A program made the translations under genes and the position numbers. Shown piece by piece: positions 28,528 to 37,532 of a DNA stretch of 64,000 bases. The number at the start of each line of letters is the position of its first letter. The first letter of the stretch is position 1. Under the pieces are notes generated by a model. It was not told the origin of the DNA. It saw nothing but the letters and a program-made list of their open reading frames with translations, and did no database searches. The stretch comes from an uncultured Burkholderiales bacterium (GTDB lineage Bacteria > Pseudomonadota > Gammaproteobacteria > Burkholderiales > Burkholderiaceae_C), in contig CAILCI010000037.1 of NCBI GenBank assembly GCA_903832625.1, positions 30,224-94,223 on the forward strand, given 5' to 3'.

Positions 28528-29025
28528 GTGCAATTTATTCAATTCATTCCGCCTTGGGTGTTTCTTATTTTTGTGCTGCTGCTGTGGTTTGGGTTGGCAG
28601 GCACAAAAAACCGTCACGTCCCGTGGCGCATGCCCATTCTCGTGCCCGTGGGCATGAGTGTGTGGGCTGTGTCGGGCTTGCTCTTGAGTTATAAAAACAG
28701 CGAATGGCTGGGCTTTTCGCTGGCGATTTGGGCGGGCGTGAGTGGCCTGCTGGTGGTTTATTTTTCTAAAAAACCTTTTTCCAGTGATTTTTATTACGAC
28801 GCCACCACGCGCCGCTTTGCCATGCCAGGCAGCTGGATGCCGATGGCTATTTACATGGGCATTTTTCTGGTCAAGTTTGCGGTCGGCATGTTGAGCGCCT
28901 TACAGCCCGCGTTGACCAGCACGCCAGAGTTTGTGTTGGGCGTGAGCGCGGTGTATGGCTTGTTTTCTGGGCGCTTGCTGGCCAATGCTTGGCGGTTTGT
29001 GCGCCTCAAAAAAGAAAGTGTTTGA
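28528..29025 (+). CDS. Hypothetical four-to-five-helix membrane protein
   Basis: This 165-residue protein starts with GTG, preceded by AAAGGA. It has hydrophobic segments near residues 7-24, 36-53, 60-78, 105-124 and 133-150. The N-terminus QFIQFIPPWVFLIFVLLLWFG is like that of the DUF6622 family, as I recall it. The function is unknown. Its TGA stop overlaps the ATG of the next gene as TGATG, so the two are translated in tandem. Confidence 0.7.
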   Translation: MQFIQFIPPWVFLIFVLLLWFGLAGTKNRHVPWRMPILVPVGMSVWAVSGLLLSYKNSEWLGFSLAIWAGVSGLLVVYFSKKPFSSDFYYDATTRRFAMPGSWMPMAIYMGIFLVKFAVGMLSALQPALTSTPEFVLGVSAVYGLFSGRLLANAWRFVRLKKESV

Positions 29026-30098
29026 TGATCAAAAAATTAATTTCCCTGCTCACCGTCTTGCTGTGCGCCACCCCTTCTGCTTGGGCGCAAGTGGGCATGA
29101 GAGAAGTCATGTCGCAAGACATGCACATCACGCTGATCTATCCCACATCGCAAATCAGCACCACACAACAACGTGGTCCATTTGAAATTGAAGTTGCCTT
29201 GAACGCGCCACTCAGCGCCAAAGCACGACATCTTATTGTTTTGTCTCACGGCACAGGTGGCAATGCGTGGGTGGACCATGCGCTGGCATCGACCTTGGCA
29301 CGCGCAGGTTTTGTGGTTGCACAGCCCGAGCACCGTGGCGACAACGCACGCGACTACAGCAAAGCAGGCCCGGAGTCTTGGCTGACGCGCCCATTAGAAA
29401 TTTCCGAGACTATCGACTGGGTTGCACAAGACCCGCAATGGGGCAAACAGCTTGACTTGCAACATGTGGGCGTGCATGGCATGTCCGCTGGCGGGGTGAG
29501 TGCTTTGGTGATGGCGGGCGGTCAGTGGCGCATGTTGGACATGGTGCAACACTGCGGCCAACATTTGGACGAAGACGGGGGCTTTTGCATGAACGGTTTG
29601 GCCAATCAACCTCTCAAACAAGCCTTGCGCAAAGCACGCTATACCTTGGGCATGAACACGTCTGAACAATGGCTGCCCGACAACGTCAAAGCTTTGCATG
29701 GTGCGCCTTCGCCATCGACCACTTCGCCCAACCCACGTCCTGATACACGGGTAGCCGCTGTCAGTGCGCTGGTGCCTTTGGCAGCCATCTTCACGCCAGA
29801 GAGTTTGTCGCGCATCGCGATTCCCTTGGGCGTCACGACAGCAGGCAAAGACGAGGTCTTGTTGCCCAAATTCCACGCTGAACGGCTGCTTGCCAACTGC
29901 TCGCGCTGCACGCTTTTGAGCGCCCATCCGCAAGCAGGACATTTTGATTGGCTCTGGCCTTGGCCTAGCGAATTGGCGCAAAAAATTGCAGCCCTCCAAA
30001 TCAGAGGTGGAATGCCTCATGCAGATTTCACGGCGGCACAACGACAATCGGGTTTTGATCGCATTGCGGCGTTTTTCAAAACCAATTTGGAGCCCTGA
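29025..30098 (+). CDS. Secreted alpha/beta hydrolase (dienelactone hydrolase-like)
   Basis: This 357-residue exported hydrolase has an N-terminal signal peptide (KKLISLLTVLLCATPSAWA, cleavage before QVG). The oxyanion/His-Gly segment IVLSHGTGGNAWVDH, the conserved EHRGDNARDY, and the nucleophile elbow GMSAGGVSAL are visible. A late GHFDWLWP probably holds the catalytic histidine. It resembles PET-hydrolase-like and dienelactone hydrolase-like predicted enzymes, but the substrate is unknown. The start overlaps the previous stop, and a sensor kinase follows 14 bases later. Confidence 0.8.
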   Translation: MIKKLISLLTVLLCATPSAWAQVGMREVMSQDMHITLIYPTSQISTTQQRGPFEIEVALNAPLSAKARHLIVLSHGTGGNAWVDHALASTLARAGFVVAQPEHRGDNARDYSKAGPESWLTRPLEISETIDWVAQDPQWGKQLDLQHVGVHGMSAGGVSALVMAGGQWRMLDMVQHCGQHLDEDGGFCMNGLANQPLKQALRKARYTLGMNTSEQWLPDNVKALHGAPSPSTTSPNPRPDTRVAAVSALVPLAAIFTPESLSRIAIPLGVTTAGKDEVLLPKFHAERLLANCSRCTLLSAHPQAGHFDWLWPWPSELAQKIAALQIRGGMPHADFTAAQRQSGFDRIAAFFKTNLEP

Positions 30099-30112
30099 GT
30101 TTGCCTCTCTTC

Positions 30113-31165
30113 ATGCACATCCCCAAGCGAGAGCGCCAAGCCCTGCTCAAACGCCTGCTTGTTGTGTGGTGCGTGGCCTTGATCATTGCTCTCATGCAAT
30201 GGGTGGCAGCAAACTATGCCGTTGAAAAACTCACAATCTATTTGGTCTATTCGTATTCAATCAGCACCTGCGTTTGGTTTTTCAGCGATCCCTGTCGTTA
30301 CTTGATCAAAGGTGAACAGGCCAAGAGTTGGTTGAATCTGCCTTTTCTAGCGGTGGGCTCTGTGTTGGGTTATGCGTTGGGTACATGGATAGGCGACAGC
30401 TATGCGGGCTGGTCAACCTTTGATTTATGGCGTTTTGCACCCGCAAAGTTTGCCGGTCTGCTAGTCGGCTCCGCGTTCATCAGCGCGGCCTTTGTCGCCT
30501 ACTTCAAACAGCGCAGCAAAGCCGAGCGCATTGAGCGCGAAAAAACCGAAGCGCAACTGCGCTTGTTGCAGTCGCAGCTTGAGCCGCACATGTTGTTCAA
30601 CACCTTGGCCAATTTGCGCGTGCTCATGGCGCATGACGTGGCGCAAGCACAAACCATGCTGGACAATTTGATCGGCTTTTTACGCACCACACTGCAAGCC
30701 TCGCGTCAAACCCACCACAGCGTGCAAGCCGAATTTGCTTGCTTGAGCGACTATTTACAACTCATGCAAATTCGCATGGGTAATCGCCTGCGATTTAGGC
30801 TGGATACATCCAACGACGCTGCAACTCAACTCATTCCTTCGCTCATTCTTCAGCCTTTGGTTGAAAACAGCATTCGCCACGGCCTTGAACCCAAGGTTCA
30901 AGGCGGCGAATTGCGAATCAGCGCACAGGTGCTGCGACAACGCCTGTGCTTGCAAGTGAAAGACAGCGGCATGGGGTTTGAAGCCCTATCAAATGCGCCC
31001 AGCGCGTCTTATGGCTTGAGTCATGTGCGCCAGCGCCTGCACACCTTGTATGGCGCCGAGGCTGAACTGCGCATTGAAGACACGCCCACAGAGGGCGGCG
31101 CGTGCGTCACGTTGACAATACCTTTGTCCACAGCCGCTTCTAGCCCCAGCCACACTGTCGCATGA
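30113..31165 (+). CDS. Sensor histidine kinase, LytS/YehU type
   Basis: This 350-residue membrane histidine kinase has about four helices in the first 135 residues. Next comes a short coiled region (SKAERIEREKTEAQLRLLQ) and the His_kinase domain with LQSQLEPHMLFNTLANL carrying the phosphoacceptor His. The HATPase domain has LVENSIRHGLEP (N box) and VKDSGMGFE (G box). There is no periplasmic sensor domain, so it senses through its membrane part. The track's TTG start is replaced by the ATG at 30113. It is coupled to the response regulator by a TGATG overlap. Confidence 0.9.
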   Translation: MHIPKRERQALLKRLLVVWCVALIIALMQWVAANYAVEKLTIYLVYSYSISTCVWFFSDPCRYLIKGEQAKSWLNLPFLAVGSVLGYALGTWIGDSYAGWSTFDLWRFAPAKFAGLLVGSAFISAAFVAYFKQRSKAERIEREKTEAQLRLLQSQLEPHMLFNTLANLRVLMAHDVAQAQTMLDNLIGFLRTTLQASRQTHHSVQAEFACLSDYLQLMQIRMGNRLRFRLDTSNDAATQLIPSLILQPLVENSIRHGLEPKVQGGELRISAQVLRQRLCLQVKDSGMGFEALSNAPSASYGLSHVRQRLHTLYGAEAELRIEDTPTEGGACVTLTIPLSTAASSPSHTVA

Positions 31166-32013
31166 TGTCAAAACCCATCACCGCACTCATTGCCGAAGAC
31201 GAGCCGCTTTTAGCGCAACACTTGCGCCAAGAATTGGCACTGCTGTGGCCCGACTTGCAAATCACAGCCCACGCGGCAGACGGAACATCGGCACTCCAAC
31301 AGGCTTTGCAACATCTGCCCAACCTTGTGTTTTTGGACATCCGAATGCCCGGCCTGAGCGGCCTAGAAGTGGCCCACGCGCTGGCCGAAGACTGGCCAGA
31401 TGATCACACGCTGCCGCACATTGTGTTCGTCACAGCCTACGACCAATACGCACTGCAAGCCTTTGACGCGCAAGCGCTGGACTACTTGCTCAAGCCCGTG
31501 CAACGCGCTCGTTTGGCACGAACTGTCGAACGACTCCAGCTTGCACTGTCTGCCCCTGCCGACTTGAGCCACAGCGCACAAGCTGCCAGTGCGCAACAAC
31601 TCAGCACCTCGCTCAACCAGATTGAACAAGCCTTGGCGAAGCAAATTTCCCCAAACGCCTCGCTTCAAGCCGTGAGTCAAGCTACACCCAAATTGCAAGC
31701 CATTCAAGCAAGCGTGGGCACAGTGCTGCACCGCGTGCCTGTGGCCGATGTGTTGTTTTTTGCGGCAGCAGACAAGTATGTGCGCGTGGTCACGCAAGAG
31801 CGCGAATACCTCATCCGCACGCCCATCAAAGCCTTGTTGCCGCAGCTCGATGCTGATCAGTTTTGGCAGATTCACCGCAGCACCGTGGTGCAAGCCAGTG
31901 CCATTGCGCAGGCCAGCCGTGACGCACAAGGCAAAATTTGGCTGCGCTTAAAGCACCATCCTGAGCCGCTGGTGGTCAGCCGCTTGCACACCGATTTGTT
32001 CAAAGCCATGTAA
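31162..32013 (+). CDS. LytTR-family response regulator
   Basis: This 283-residue DNA-binding response regulator has a receiver domain at residues 6-125 with acidic pocket EDEP, phosphoacceptor Asp in LVFLDIRMPGLSG, and Lys in YLLKPVQ. A linker of about 50 residues leads to a C-terminal LytTR domain (VADVLFFAAADKYVRVVT and FWQIHRSTVV). The partner is the kinase just upstream. LytTR regulators of this kind often control neighbouring genes, so the hydrolase and membrane proteins upstream are candidate targets (inference). Confidence 0.9.
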   Translation: MMSKPITALIAEDEPLLAQHLRQELALLWPDLQITAHAADGTSALQQALQHLPNLVFLDIRMPGLSGLEVAHALAEDWPDDHTLPHIVFVTAYDQYALQAFDAQALDYLLKPVQRARLARTVERLQLALSAPADLSHSAQAASAQQLSTSLNQIEQALAKQISPNASLQAVSQATPKLQAIQASVGTVLHRVPVADVLFFAAADKYVRVVTQEREYLIRTPIKALLPQLDADQFWQIHRSTVVQASAIAQASRDAQGKIWLRLKHHPEPLVVSRLHTDLFKAM

Positions 32014-32052
32014 TTGGCCAAAAACATGGCCGCAGCCCCCTAAAATCAGCGG

Positions 32053-33849
32053 ATGACCACATCTGCCGACAACGACCACAAGCCCAGCAATTTTTTACGT
32101 CAAATCATCGAAAACGATTTGGCTCAAGCCACCTATGCCAGCCGCCGCTGGGCAGGTAGCCCGGGGGATGCTGCGCATCATGCCGCTGGGCAGAGTGATC
32201 CCGCCAAAATTCGCACCCGTTTTCCACCCGAACCCAACGGTTATTTGCATGTTGGCCACGCCAAAAGCATTTGCCTGAACTTCGGTTTGGCACGCGATTA
32301 CGGCGGCGTGTGTCACATGCGTTTTGACGATACCAACCCAGAAAAAGAAGACACCGAATACGTCAACTCGATTTTGGACGCCGTGCAGTGGCTCGGATTT
32401 GGCTGGGACGCCAACGGCACATCGCACCTCTACCAAGCCAGCGATTACTTTGACTTCATGTACCGCGCCGCCGAGTACCTGATCGAATCCGGCCACGCCT
32501 ATGTGGACGAGCAAACCCCCGAACAAATGCGCGCCAACCGAGGCGACTTTGGCAAACCCGGCGTGGACAGCCCGTTCAGAAGCCGCACGCCCGCCGAGAA
32601 CCTCACCCGTTTTCGTCAAATGCGCGACGGCCAACTGCCCGACGGCGCTGCCGTGCTGCGCGCCAAAATTGACATGGCCTCGCCCAACATCAATCTGCGC
32701 GACCCAGCCATCTACCGCATTCGCCGCGCCACCCACCACAACACTGGCGACGCTTGGTGCATCTACCCGATGTACACCTTTGCCCATCCCATCGAAGACG
32801 CGCTTGAGCAAATCACCCACAGCATTTGCACACTCGAATTCGAAGACCAACGCCCGTTTTACGACTGGTTGATGGCGCGTTTGATCGAAGGCGGCTTGCT
32901 ACCCAGCCCACCGCCCAAACAATACGAATTCGCCCGCCTGAACCTGACCTACGTCATCACCAGCAAGCGCAAACTCGCGCAATTGGTCAACGAGCACAAA
33001 GTCAACGGCTGGGACGATCCGCGCATGCCCACCATCGTGGGTCTGCGCCGACGCGGCTACACGCCCGAGAGCATTCAACTCTTTGCCGAACGCATTGGTG
33101 TGACCAAAAGCGACAGCTGGATTGACTATTCCACCCTTGAAGGCTGCTTGCGCGAAGACTTAGAAAACAAAGCCCACCGTGGTATGGCCGTGCTCGACCC
33201 CGTCAAACTCGTACTCACCAACTGGGCCGAGGTGTTTGGCAGCGAGTCCTACACCGAAGACTGCCACGCAGCCGTTTTGCCCCACCACGGCGACGATCAG
33301 CCCGAACCCGCGCAACGCCACTTCAAAATTGGTCATGCCGTGTGGATTGAACGCGAAGACTTTGCCGAAGTGCCGCCCAAGGGCTACAAACGCCTCTTCC
33401 CCGGCAACGTGGTGCGCTTGAAAGCCGGCTACGTGATTGAATGCACTGGCTGCGCCAAAGACGCCAACGGCCAAGTGACCGAAGTTCACGCCAAAGTCAT
33501 CCCCAACACCAAAAGCGGCACAGCCGGTGCAGACAGCGTGAAAGCCAAAGCCGCCATCACGTGGGTGAGCGTGGCCGACGGGGTGAGCGCTCAAGTGCGC
33601 TTGTACGACCGCTTGTTCACCGAAGCCCAACCCGACGCAGGCGGCAAAGACTTTTTGGCCTCGCTCAACCCCAACAGCTTAAAAGTGGCGTCGGCCTTCG
33701 TCGAACCCTCACTGGCTGCTGCACAGCCCGACCAGAAATTTCAGTTTGAGCGGCACGGCTATTTTGTGGCGGATCGGGTCGATCATGTGCCTTTTGCAAC
33801 GCCTGTGTTCAATAAGGTGACGGGGTTGAGAGATACGTGGGGGAAGTGA
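32053..33849 (+). CDS. glnS: Glutaminyl-tRNA synthetase
   Basis: This 598-residue class Ib synthetase charges tRNA-Gln. The HIGH-type motif is PPEPNGYLHVGHAKS. MRFDDTNPEKEDTEY and the KMSKS-type loop VITSKRKLAQLV are present, followed by the anticodon-binding beta-barrel domains in the last 200 residues. An N-terminal extension of about 50 residues before IRTRFPPEPNG includes a helical stretch and a low-complexity AAHHAAG segment. The length is slightly above that of E. coli GlnS. Confidence 0.97.
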   Translation: MTTSADNDHKPSNFLRQIIENDLAQATYASRRWAGSPGDAAHHAAGQSDPAKIRTRFPPEPNGYLHVGHAKSICLNFGLARDYGGVCHMRFDDTNPEKEDTEYVNSILDAVQWLGFGWDANGTSHLYQASDYFDFMYRAAEYLIESGHAYVDEQTPEQMRANRGDFGKPGVDSPFRSRTPAENLTRFRQMRDGQLPDGAAVLRAKIDMASPNINLRDPAIYRIRRATHHNTGDAWCIYPMYTFAHPIEDALEQITHSICTLEFEDQRPFYDWLMARLIEGGLLPSPPPKQYEFARLNLTYVITSKRKLAQLVNEHKVNGWDDPRMPTIVGLRRRGYTPESIQLFAERIGVTKSDSWIDYSTLEGCLREDLENKAHRGMAVLDPVKLVLTNWAEVFGSESYTEDCHAAVLPHHGDDQPEPAQRHFKIGHAVWIEREDFAEVPPKGYKRLFPGNVVRLKAGYVIECTGCAKDANGQVTEVHAKVIPNTKSGTAGADSVKAKAAITWVSVADGVSAQVRLYDRLFTEAQPDAGGKDFLASLNPNSLKVASAFVEPSLAAAQPDQKFQFERHGYFVADRVDHVPFATPVFNKVTGLRDTWGK

Positions 33850-33916
33850 TTCGGATTGCTTCACCAACCGATTACCATCAACCCGTCTCAATCCGAGACG
33901 CCACAACGAAGGTGAT

Positions 33917-34057
33917 ATGGCCAAAGGCGAACAACACAGCAACAAAATGACGAAAAAGCCTAAAAAGGACACGTCACCTCCCAAGACCTCCACCTCGGAC
34001 CGTCCCAACCCGCCCACCACGTATGTCGCACCACGCGGCAAAATCAAAAACAAGTGA
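33917..34057 (+). CDS. Small basic conserved-looking protein, 46 residues
   Basis: This ORF is missing from the track. It encodes 46 residues rich in Lys, Pro, Ser and Thr, beginning MAKGEQHSNKMTKKPKKD and ending in a basic tail. Similar small MAKG..SNK..KKPK proteins are, to my memory, widespread in proteobacteria with unknown function. An AAGG ribosome-binding site lies just upstream, and its TGA overlaps the GTG of the next ORF as GTGA. No signal peptide or helix is seen. Confidence 0.65.
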   Translation: MAKGEQHSNKMTKKPKKDTSPPKTSTSDRPNPPTTYVAPRGKIKNK

Positions 34058-34335
34058 CCTCTCCTGCCGTTTCATCAGTTCACACGTTGCGCGAGGCGCT
34101 AGCCGCCTTGCGCCAGAACGCGCTGACCGTCTCAGCTTTTTGCCAAACCGCACGCAGCCAAACGGCGCTGTTTGCGGCTCTGCCGCCCAAGTTTGAAGAG
34201 GTGTGGCTCAATGTGGTGGACAGGCTCGAATCGAGCGCATTGTTTAGCGAAGAAAGTTGCTCCTTCAGCCAAGTCGATTTGTTCGACAGCTTGGCTCAGG
34301 TGCTGGACAAAGCCCAAGCCAAACTGGGCGCTTGA
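34054..34335 (+). CDS. Hypothetical protein, 93 residues
   Basis: This ORF starts with GTG overlapping the stop of the small basic protein, suggesting translational coupling. It encodes a soluble, mostly alpha-helical protein (LREALAALRQNALTVSAF, then VDLFDSLAQVLDKAQAK). I recognise no family. The helical leucine and alanine pattern suggests a protein-binding or coiled role only. An SDR gene follows after a 120-base gap. Confidence 0.6.
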   Translation: MTSPAVSSVHTLREALAALRQNALTVSAFCQTARSQTALFAALPPKFEEVWLNVVDRLESSALFSEESCSFSQVDLFDSLAQVLDKAQAKLGA

Positions 34336-34455
34336 GCTGCTGCGCAGTCCCCCACTTTTGAAGCGAAGACACGCTTGGGTGACGCTTGGGTGACGCAAAA
34401 GCCTGCCAAAAAACGGCAAACTGGCGAACATTCAAAAAACACAAGGAGACACCCC

Positions 34456-35235
34456 ATGAACACGCAAGATTTGTTTTCTCTCAAAGGCCGCACCGCCATT
34501 GTCACGGGCGGTTCACGCGGCATTGGTCGCATGATTGCCGAGGGCTTTGTGCGCCAAGGCGCGCGTGTCTACATCACCGCTCGCAAAGCCGAGGCCTGTT
34601 TGCAAACCGCCAAAGAACTCTCCGCCTTGGGGCATTGCGTGGCGCTGCCTTTGGATGTCTCTAGCTTAGAAGGCGCACACGCCTTGCTGGCCGAATTCTC
34701 CAAACACGAAAAGCAACTCGACATTTTGGTCAACAACGCAGGCGCGGCCTGGGGAGCGCCCTTCAATGAATTCCCCGAATCGGGTTGGGACAAAGTGGTG
34801 GACTTGAACCTCAAAGCGCCCTTCTTTTTGACACAAACCTTTGCACCCATGTTGCGCGCTGCGGCCAAAACTCAGCACGCCAAGGTGATCAACATCGCCT
34901 CCATCGACGGCTTGTCGGTCAATCCGTGGGAAACCTATTCCTACGCCGCCAGCAAAGCCGGTTTGATTCACCTGACCCGCCGTATGGCGACTCGCTTGAT
35001 TGAAGACGGCATCGTCGTCAACGCGATTGCTCCCGGCCCCTTCGCCTCCGACATGAACAAAGAAGCCCGCGACCACGGCGACGAAGTGGCGCAGCGCGTG
35101 CCCGCCAAGCGCGTCGGCGAAGCCGAAGACATGGCCGCCGCCGCCATCTACTTGGCCTCCCGTGCCGGCGACTATGTGCTGGGTCATACCTTGGTGGTGG
35201 ACGGCGGTGTGACGCATGTGCGCGGCGCGGATTAA
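34456..35235 (+). CDS. Short-chain dehydrogenase/reductase
   Basis: This 259-residue classical SDR enzyme has cofactor motif TGGSRGIGRMIAEGF, the NNAG motif, a catalytic Ser in INIASIDGLS, and the YxxxK pair in YSYAASKAG. The Arg after the first glycine motif suggests NADP preference. It resembles RhlG-like and 3-oxoacyl-ACP reductase-like SDRs; the substrate is not known. The track's 27 upstream codons are rejected because AAGGAGA lies nine bases before the ATG at 34456. Confidence 0.88.
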   Translation: MNTQDLFSLKGRTAIVTGGSRGIGRMIAEGFVRQGARVYITARKAEACLQTAKELSALGHCVALPLDVSSLEGAHALLAEFSKHEKQLDILVNNAGAAWGAPFNEFPESGWDKVVDLNLKAPFFLTQTFAPMLRAAAKTQHAKVINIASIDGLSVNPWETYSYAASKAGLIHLTRRMATRLIEDGIVVNAIAPGPFASDMNKEARDHGDEVAQRVPAKRVGEAEDMAAAAIYLASRAGDYVLGHTLVVDGGVTHVRGAD

Positions 35236-35288
35236 GCCTGCAGGATAATTGCGGGCTAGATTCTTCTGCCCGCCCATATCCCTTGCCC

Positions 35289-35579
35289 ATGTCCGAAATA
35301 TTCACTGTCCGCATCGAACCCTCCCAATTGCAATACGACGTTGAGGGCGACCTCACATTGCTAGAGGCTGCCGACATGTCACGCGTGCAGTTGCCCAGTT
35401 CGTGCCGCAATGGCACCTGCCGCACCTGCATGTGCCGTTTGATCAGTGGCGAGGTGGCCTACAGCATCGACTGGCCGGGCTTGAGCGCCCAAGAAAAGGC
35501 TGAGGGCTATGTGCTGCCTTGTGTGGCGAGACCGACATCGAATCTGGTGCTAGAGCAAACCCAAGTCTCGGCGTTTTAA
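35289..35579 (+). CDS. Plant-type 2Fe-2S ferredoxin
   Basis: This 96-residue stand-alone ferredoxin has the plant-type ligand pattern: SSCRNGTCRTCMCRLISG gives three cysteines and LPCVARP gives the fourth. It probably shuttles electrons to an oxygenase or other redox enzyme; the partner is not adjacent. I prefer the ATG at 35289 over the TTG two codons earlier. The next gene, a pseudouridine synthase, starts 12 bases later. Confidence 0.9.
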   Translation: MSEIFTVRIEPSQLQYDVEGDLTLLEAADMSRVQLPSSCRNGTCRTCMCRLISGEVAYSIDWPGLSAQEKAEGYVLPCVARPTSNLVLEQTQVSAF

Positions 35580-35591
35580 GGCGCATCCAAG

Positions 35592-36263
35592 ATGACGCCA
35601 ATTTACCAAGACGAGCACATGCTGGTGCTCAACAAACCCAGCGGCCTGCTCTCGGTGCCTGGGCGCGGTCCTGACAAGCAAGACTGCCTGTCCAAGCGCG
35701 TGCAAGCCGTGTTTGAAGACGCACTGGTGGTGCATCGCCTCGACCAAGACACTTCTGGGCTGCTCATCATGGCGCGTGGCATTGAGGCGCAACGGCGCAT
35801 CAGCAAAGCCTTTGAAACCCGACAAGTGAGCAAGCGCTACAGAGCCGTGGTCGCGGGGCAGCCCACGCCTGACGCCACCCATGAACAAGGCTGGAGCTTG
35901 ATTGAGGGCGCGATTTTGCTCGACTGGCCCAACCGCCCGCTGCACATCATCCATCCCGACGGCAAGCCCAGCCAAAGCCGCTGGCGACTTGTAGAGGCCA
36001 GCGCCGAGGCCAGTTTGATTGAGCTAGAGCCCATCACCGGACGCACCCACCAGTTGCGGGTGCATATGCAAAGCATCGGCCACCCCATGCTGGGCGATTC
36101 GCTTTATGCACCGCCCGACATCCGCGCCATGACGCCGCGCCTCATGCTGCACGCCCAAAGCATCGGCTTGGCACATCCCTTCACAGGCGAGCCGCTGACC
36201 TTTGATTTGCCGCTGGCTTGGTCGGCGCAGTCGCCTTACTTGCTGGAGGATGCGCCAGCGTAA
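35592..36263 (+). CDS. RluA-family pseudouridine synthase
   Basis: This 223-residue enzyme isomerises uridine in rRNA or tRNA. The catalytic Asp motif is visible in VVHRLDQDTSGLLIMA, with ITGRTHQLRVHM and GHPMLGDSLY further on. It lacks an N-terminal S4 domain, so it resembles the short RluA/TruC type rather than RluC/RluD. The exact target base cannot be told from sequence. It sits close behind the ferredoxin. Confidence 0.9.
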   Translation: MTPIYQDEHMLVLNKPSGLLSVPGRGPDKQDCLSKRVQAVFEDALVVHRLDQDTSGLLIMARGIEAQRRISKAFETRQVSKRYRAVVAGQPTPDATHEQGWSLIEGAILLDWPNRPLHIIHPDGKPSQSRWRLVEASAEASLIELEPITGRTHQLRVHMQSIGHPMLGDSLYAPPDIRAMTPRLMLHAQSIGLAHPFTGEPLTFDLPLAWSAQSPYLLEDAPA

Positions 36264-36335
36264 GTCAGGCGTAGCCAATTGGGCGCAAACTTTGACCGTT
36301 TAACACTTAAAAACCAACCCTTTTTGGAGACCAAC

Positions 36336-37517
36336 ATGCGTGAAGTCGTCGTCGTCAGTGGAGTGCGTACCGCCATCGGAACCTATGGCGGCAGCCTCAA
36401 AGACACTCCCCCAACAGAATTGGCCGCATTGGTCGTGCGCGAAGCCTTGGCGCGTGCGCACACCGAGGGCAAAGATGTCGGTCACGTCGTGTTTGGCCAT
36501 GTGGTCAACACCGAACCCAAAGACATGTACCTCTCGCGTGTGGCAGCCATCAACGGCGGTTGTTCTGAAGGCACACCCGCTTTCAACGTCAACCGTTTGT
36601 GCGGCTCAGGCTTGCAAGCCATTGTGTCGGCCAGCCAAGCAATTTTGCTGGGCGACTGCGATGTGGCCATTGGCGGCGGCGCAGAAAACATGAGCCGTGG
36701 CCCTTATGCCTCGTTGAGCGCACGTTGGGGCGCACGCATGGGCGACAGCAAAATGGTGGACATGGTGGTCGGCGCGCTGCACGACCCGTTCCACACCATC
36801 CACATGGGCGTGACCGCTGAAAACGTGGCGGCCAAATTTGGCATCACCCGCGAGATGCAAGACGCGCTGGCCGTGGAGAGCCACAACCGCGCCGAAAAAG
36901 CCAGCAACGCAGGCTTGTTCAAAGATCAAATCGTGCCCGTCATGCTCAAGAGCAAAAAAGGCGAAATCGCCTATGCCACCGACGAGCATTTCCGCGCTGG
37001 CTGCAAGCTCGAAGACATGGCCAAACTCAAACCGGTGTTCGTCAAAGAAAACGGCACGGTCACTGCGGGCAACGCCTCTGGCATCAACGACGCTGCGGCT
37101 GCCGTGGTTTTGATGGAAGCCAAAACCGCGCAAGCCCGAGGCGCCAAGCCACTGGCGCGTTTGGTGTCGTATGCCCACACCGGTCTTGACCCCAAAATCA
37201 TGGGCATGGGCCCTGTGTCGGCCTCGCGTTTGGCGCTGCAAAAAGCAGGGCTCACCACGCAAGACATGGACGTGATCGAAGCCAACGAAGCCTTTGCCGC
37301 ACAAGCTTGCGCCGTCACGAAAGAGCTCGGCTTGGACCCTGCCAAAGTCAACCCCAACGGTTCGGGCATTTCGCTCGGACACCCCATTGGGGCGACTGGC
37401 GCACTCATCACCGTCAAAGCACTGCACGAATTGCAGCGCGTTCAAGGCAAATACGCCTTGGTGACGATGTGCATTGGTGGCGGACAGGGCATTGCTGCTA
37501 TATTTGAACGCCTCTGA
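36336..37517 (+). CDS. Acetyl-CoA acetyltransferase (thiolase)
   Basis: This 393-residue biosynthetic-type thiolase condenses two acetyl-CoA units or cleaves acetoacyl-CoA. Active-site segments are NRLCGSGLQAIVSA (nucleophilic Cys), NEAFAAQA, GHPIGATGA (His) and MCIGGGQGIA (second Cys). It is close to BktB/PhaA enzymes of polyhydroxybutyrate synthesis and beta-ketothiolases, but no pha genes are adjacent. The start at 36336 has GGAGA six bases upstream; the track's 19 extra codons are rejected. Confidence 0.93.
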   Translation: MREVVVVSGVRTAIGTYGGSLKDTPPTELAALVVREALARAHTEGKDVGHVVFGHVVNTEPKDMYLSRVAAINGGCSEGTPAFNVNRLCGSGLQAIVSASQAILLGDCDVAIGGGAENMSRGPYASLSARWGARMGDSKMVDMVVGALHDPFHTIHMGVTAENVAAKFGITREMQDALAVESHNRAEKASNAGLFKDQIVPVMLKSKKGEIAYATDEHFRAGCKLEDMAKLKPVFVKENGTVTAGNASGINDAAAAVVLMEAKTAQARGAKPLARLVSYAHTGLDPKIMGMGPVSASRLALQKAGLTTQDMDVIEANEAFAAQACAVTKELGLDPAKVNPNGSGISLGHPIGATGALITVKALHELQRVQGKYALVTMCIGGGQGIAAIFERL

Positions 37518-37532
37518 TTTTTGGAGATTGGC

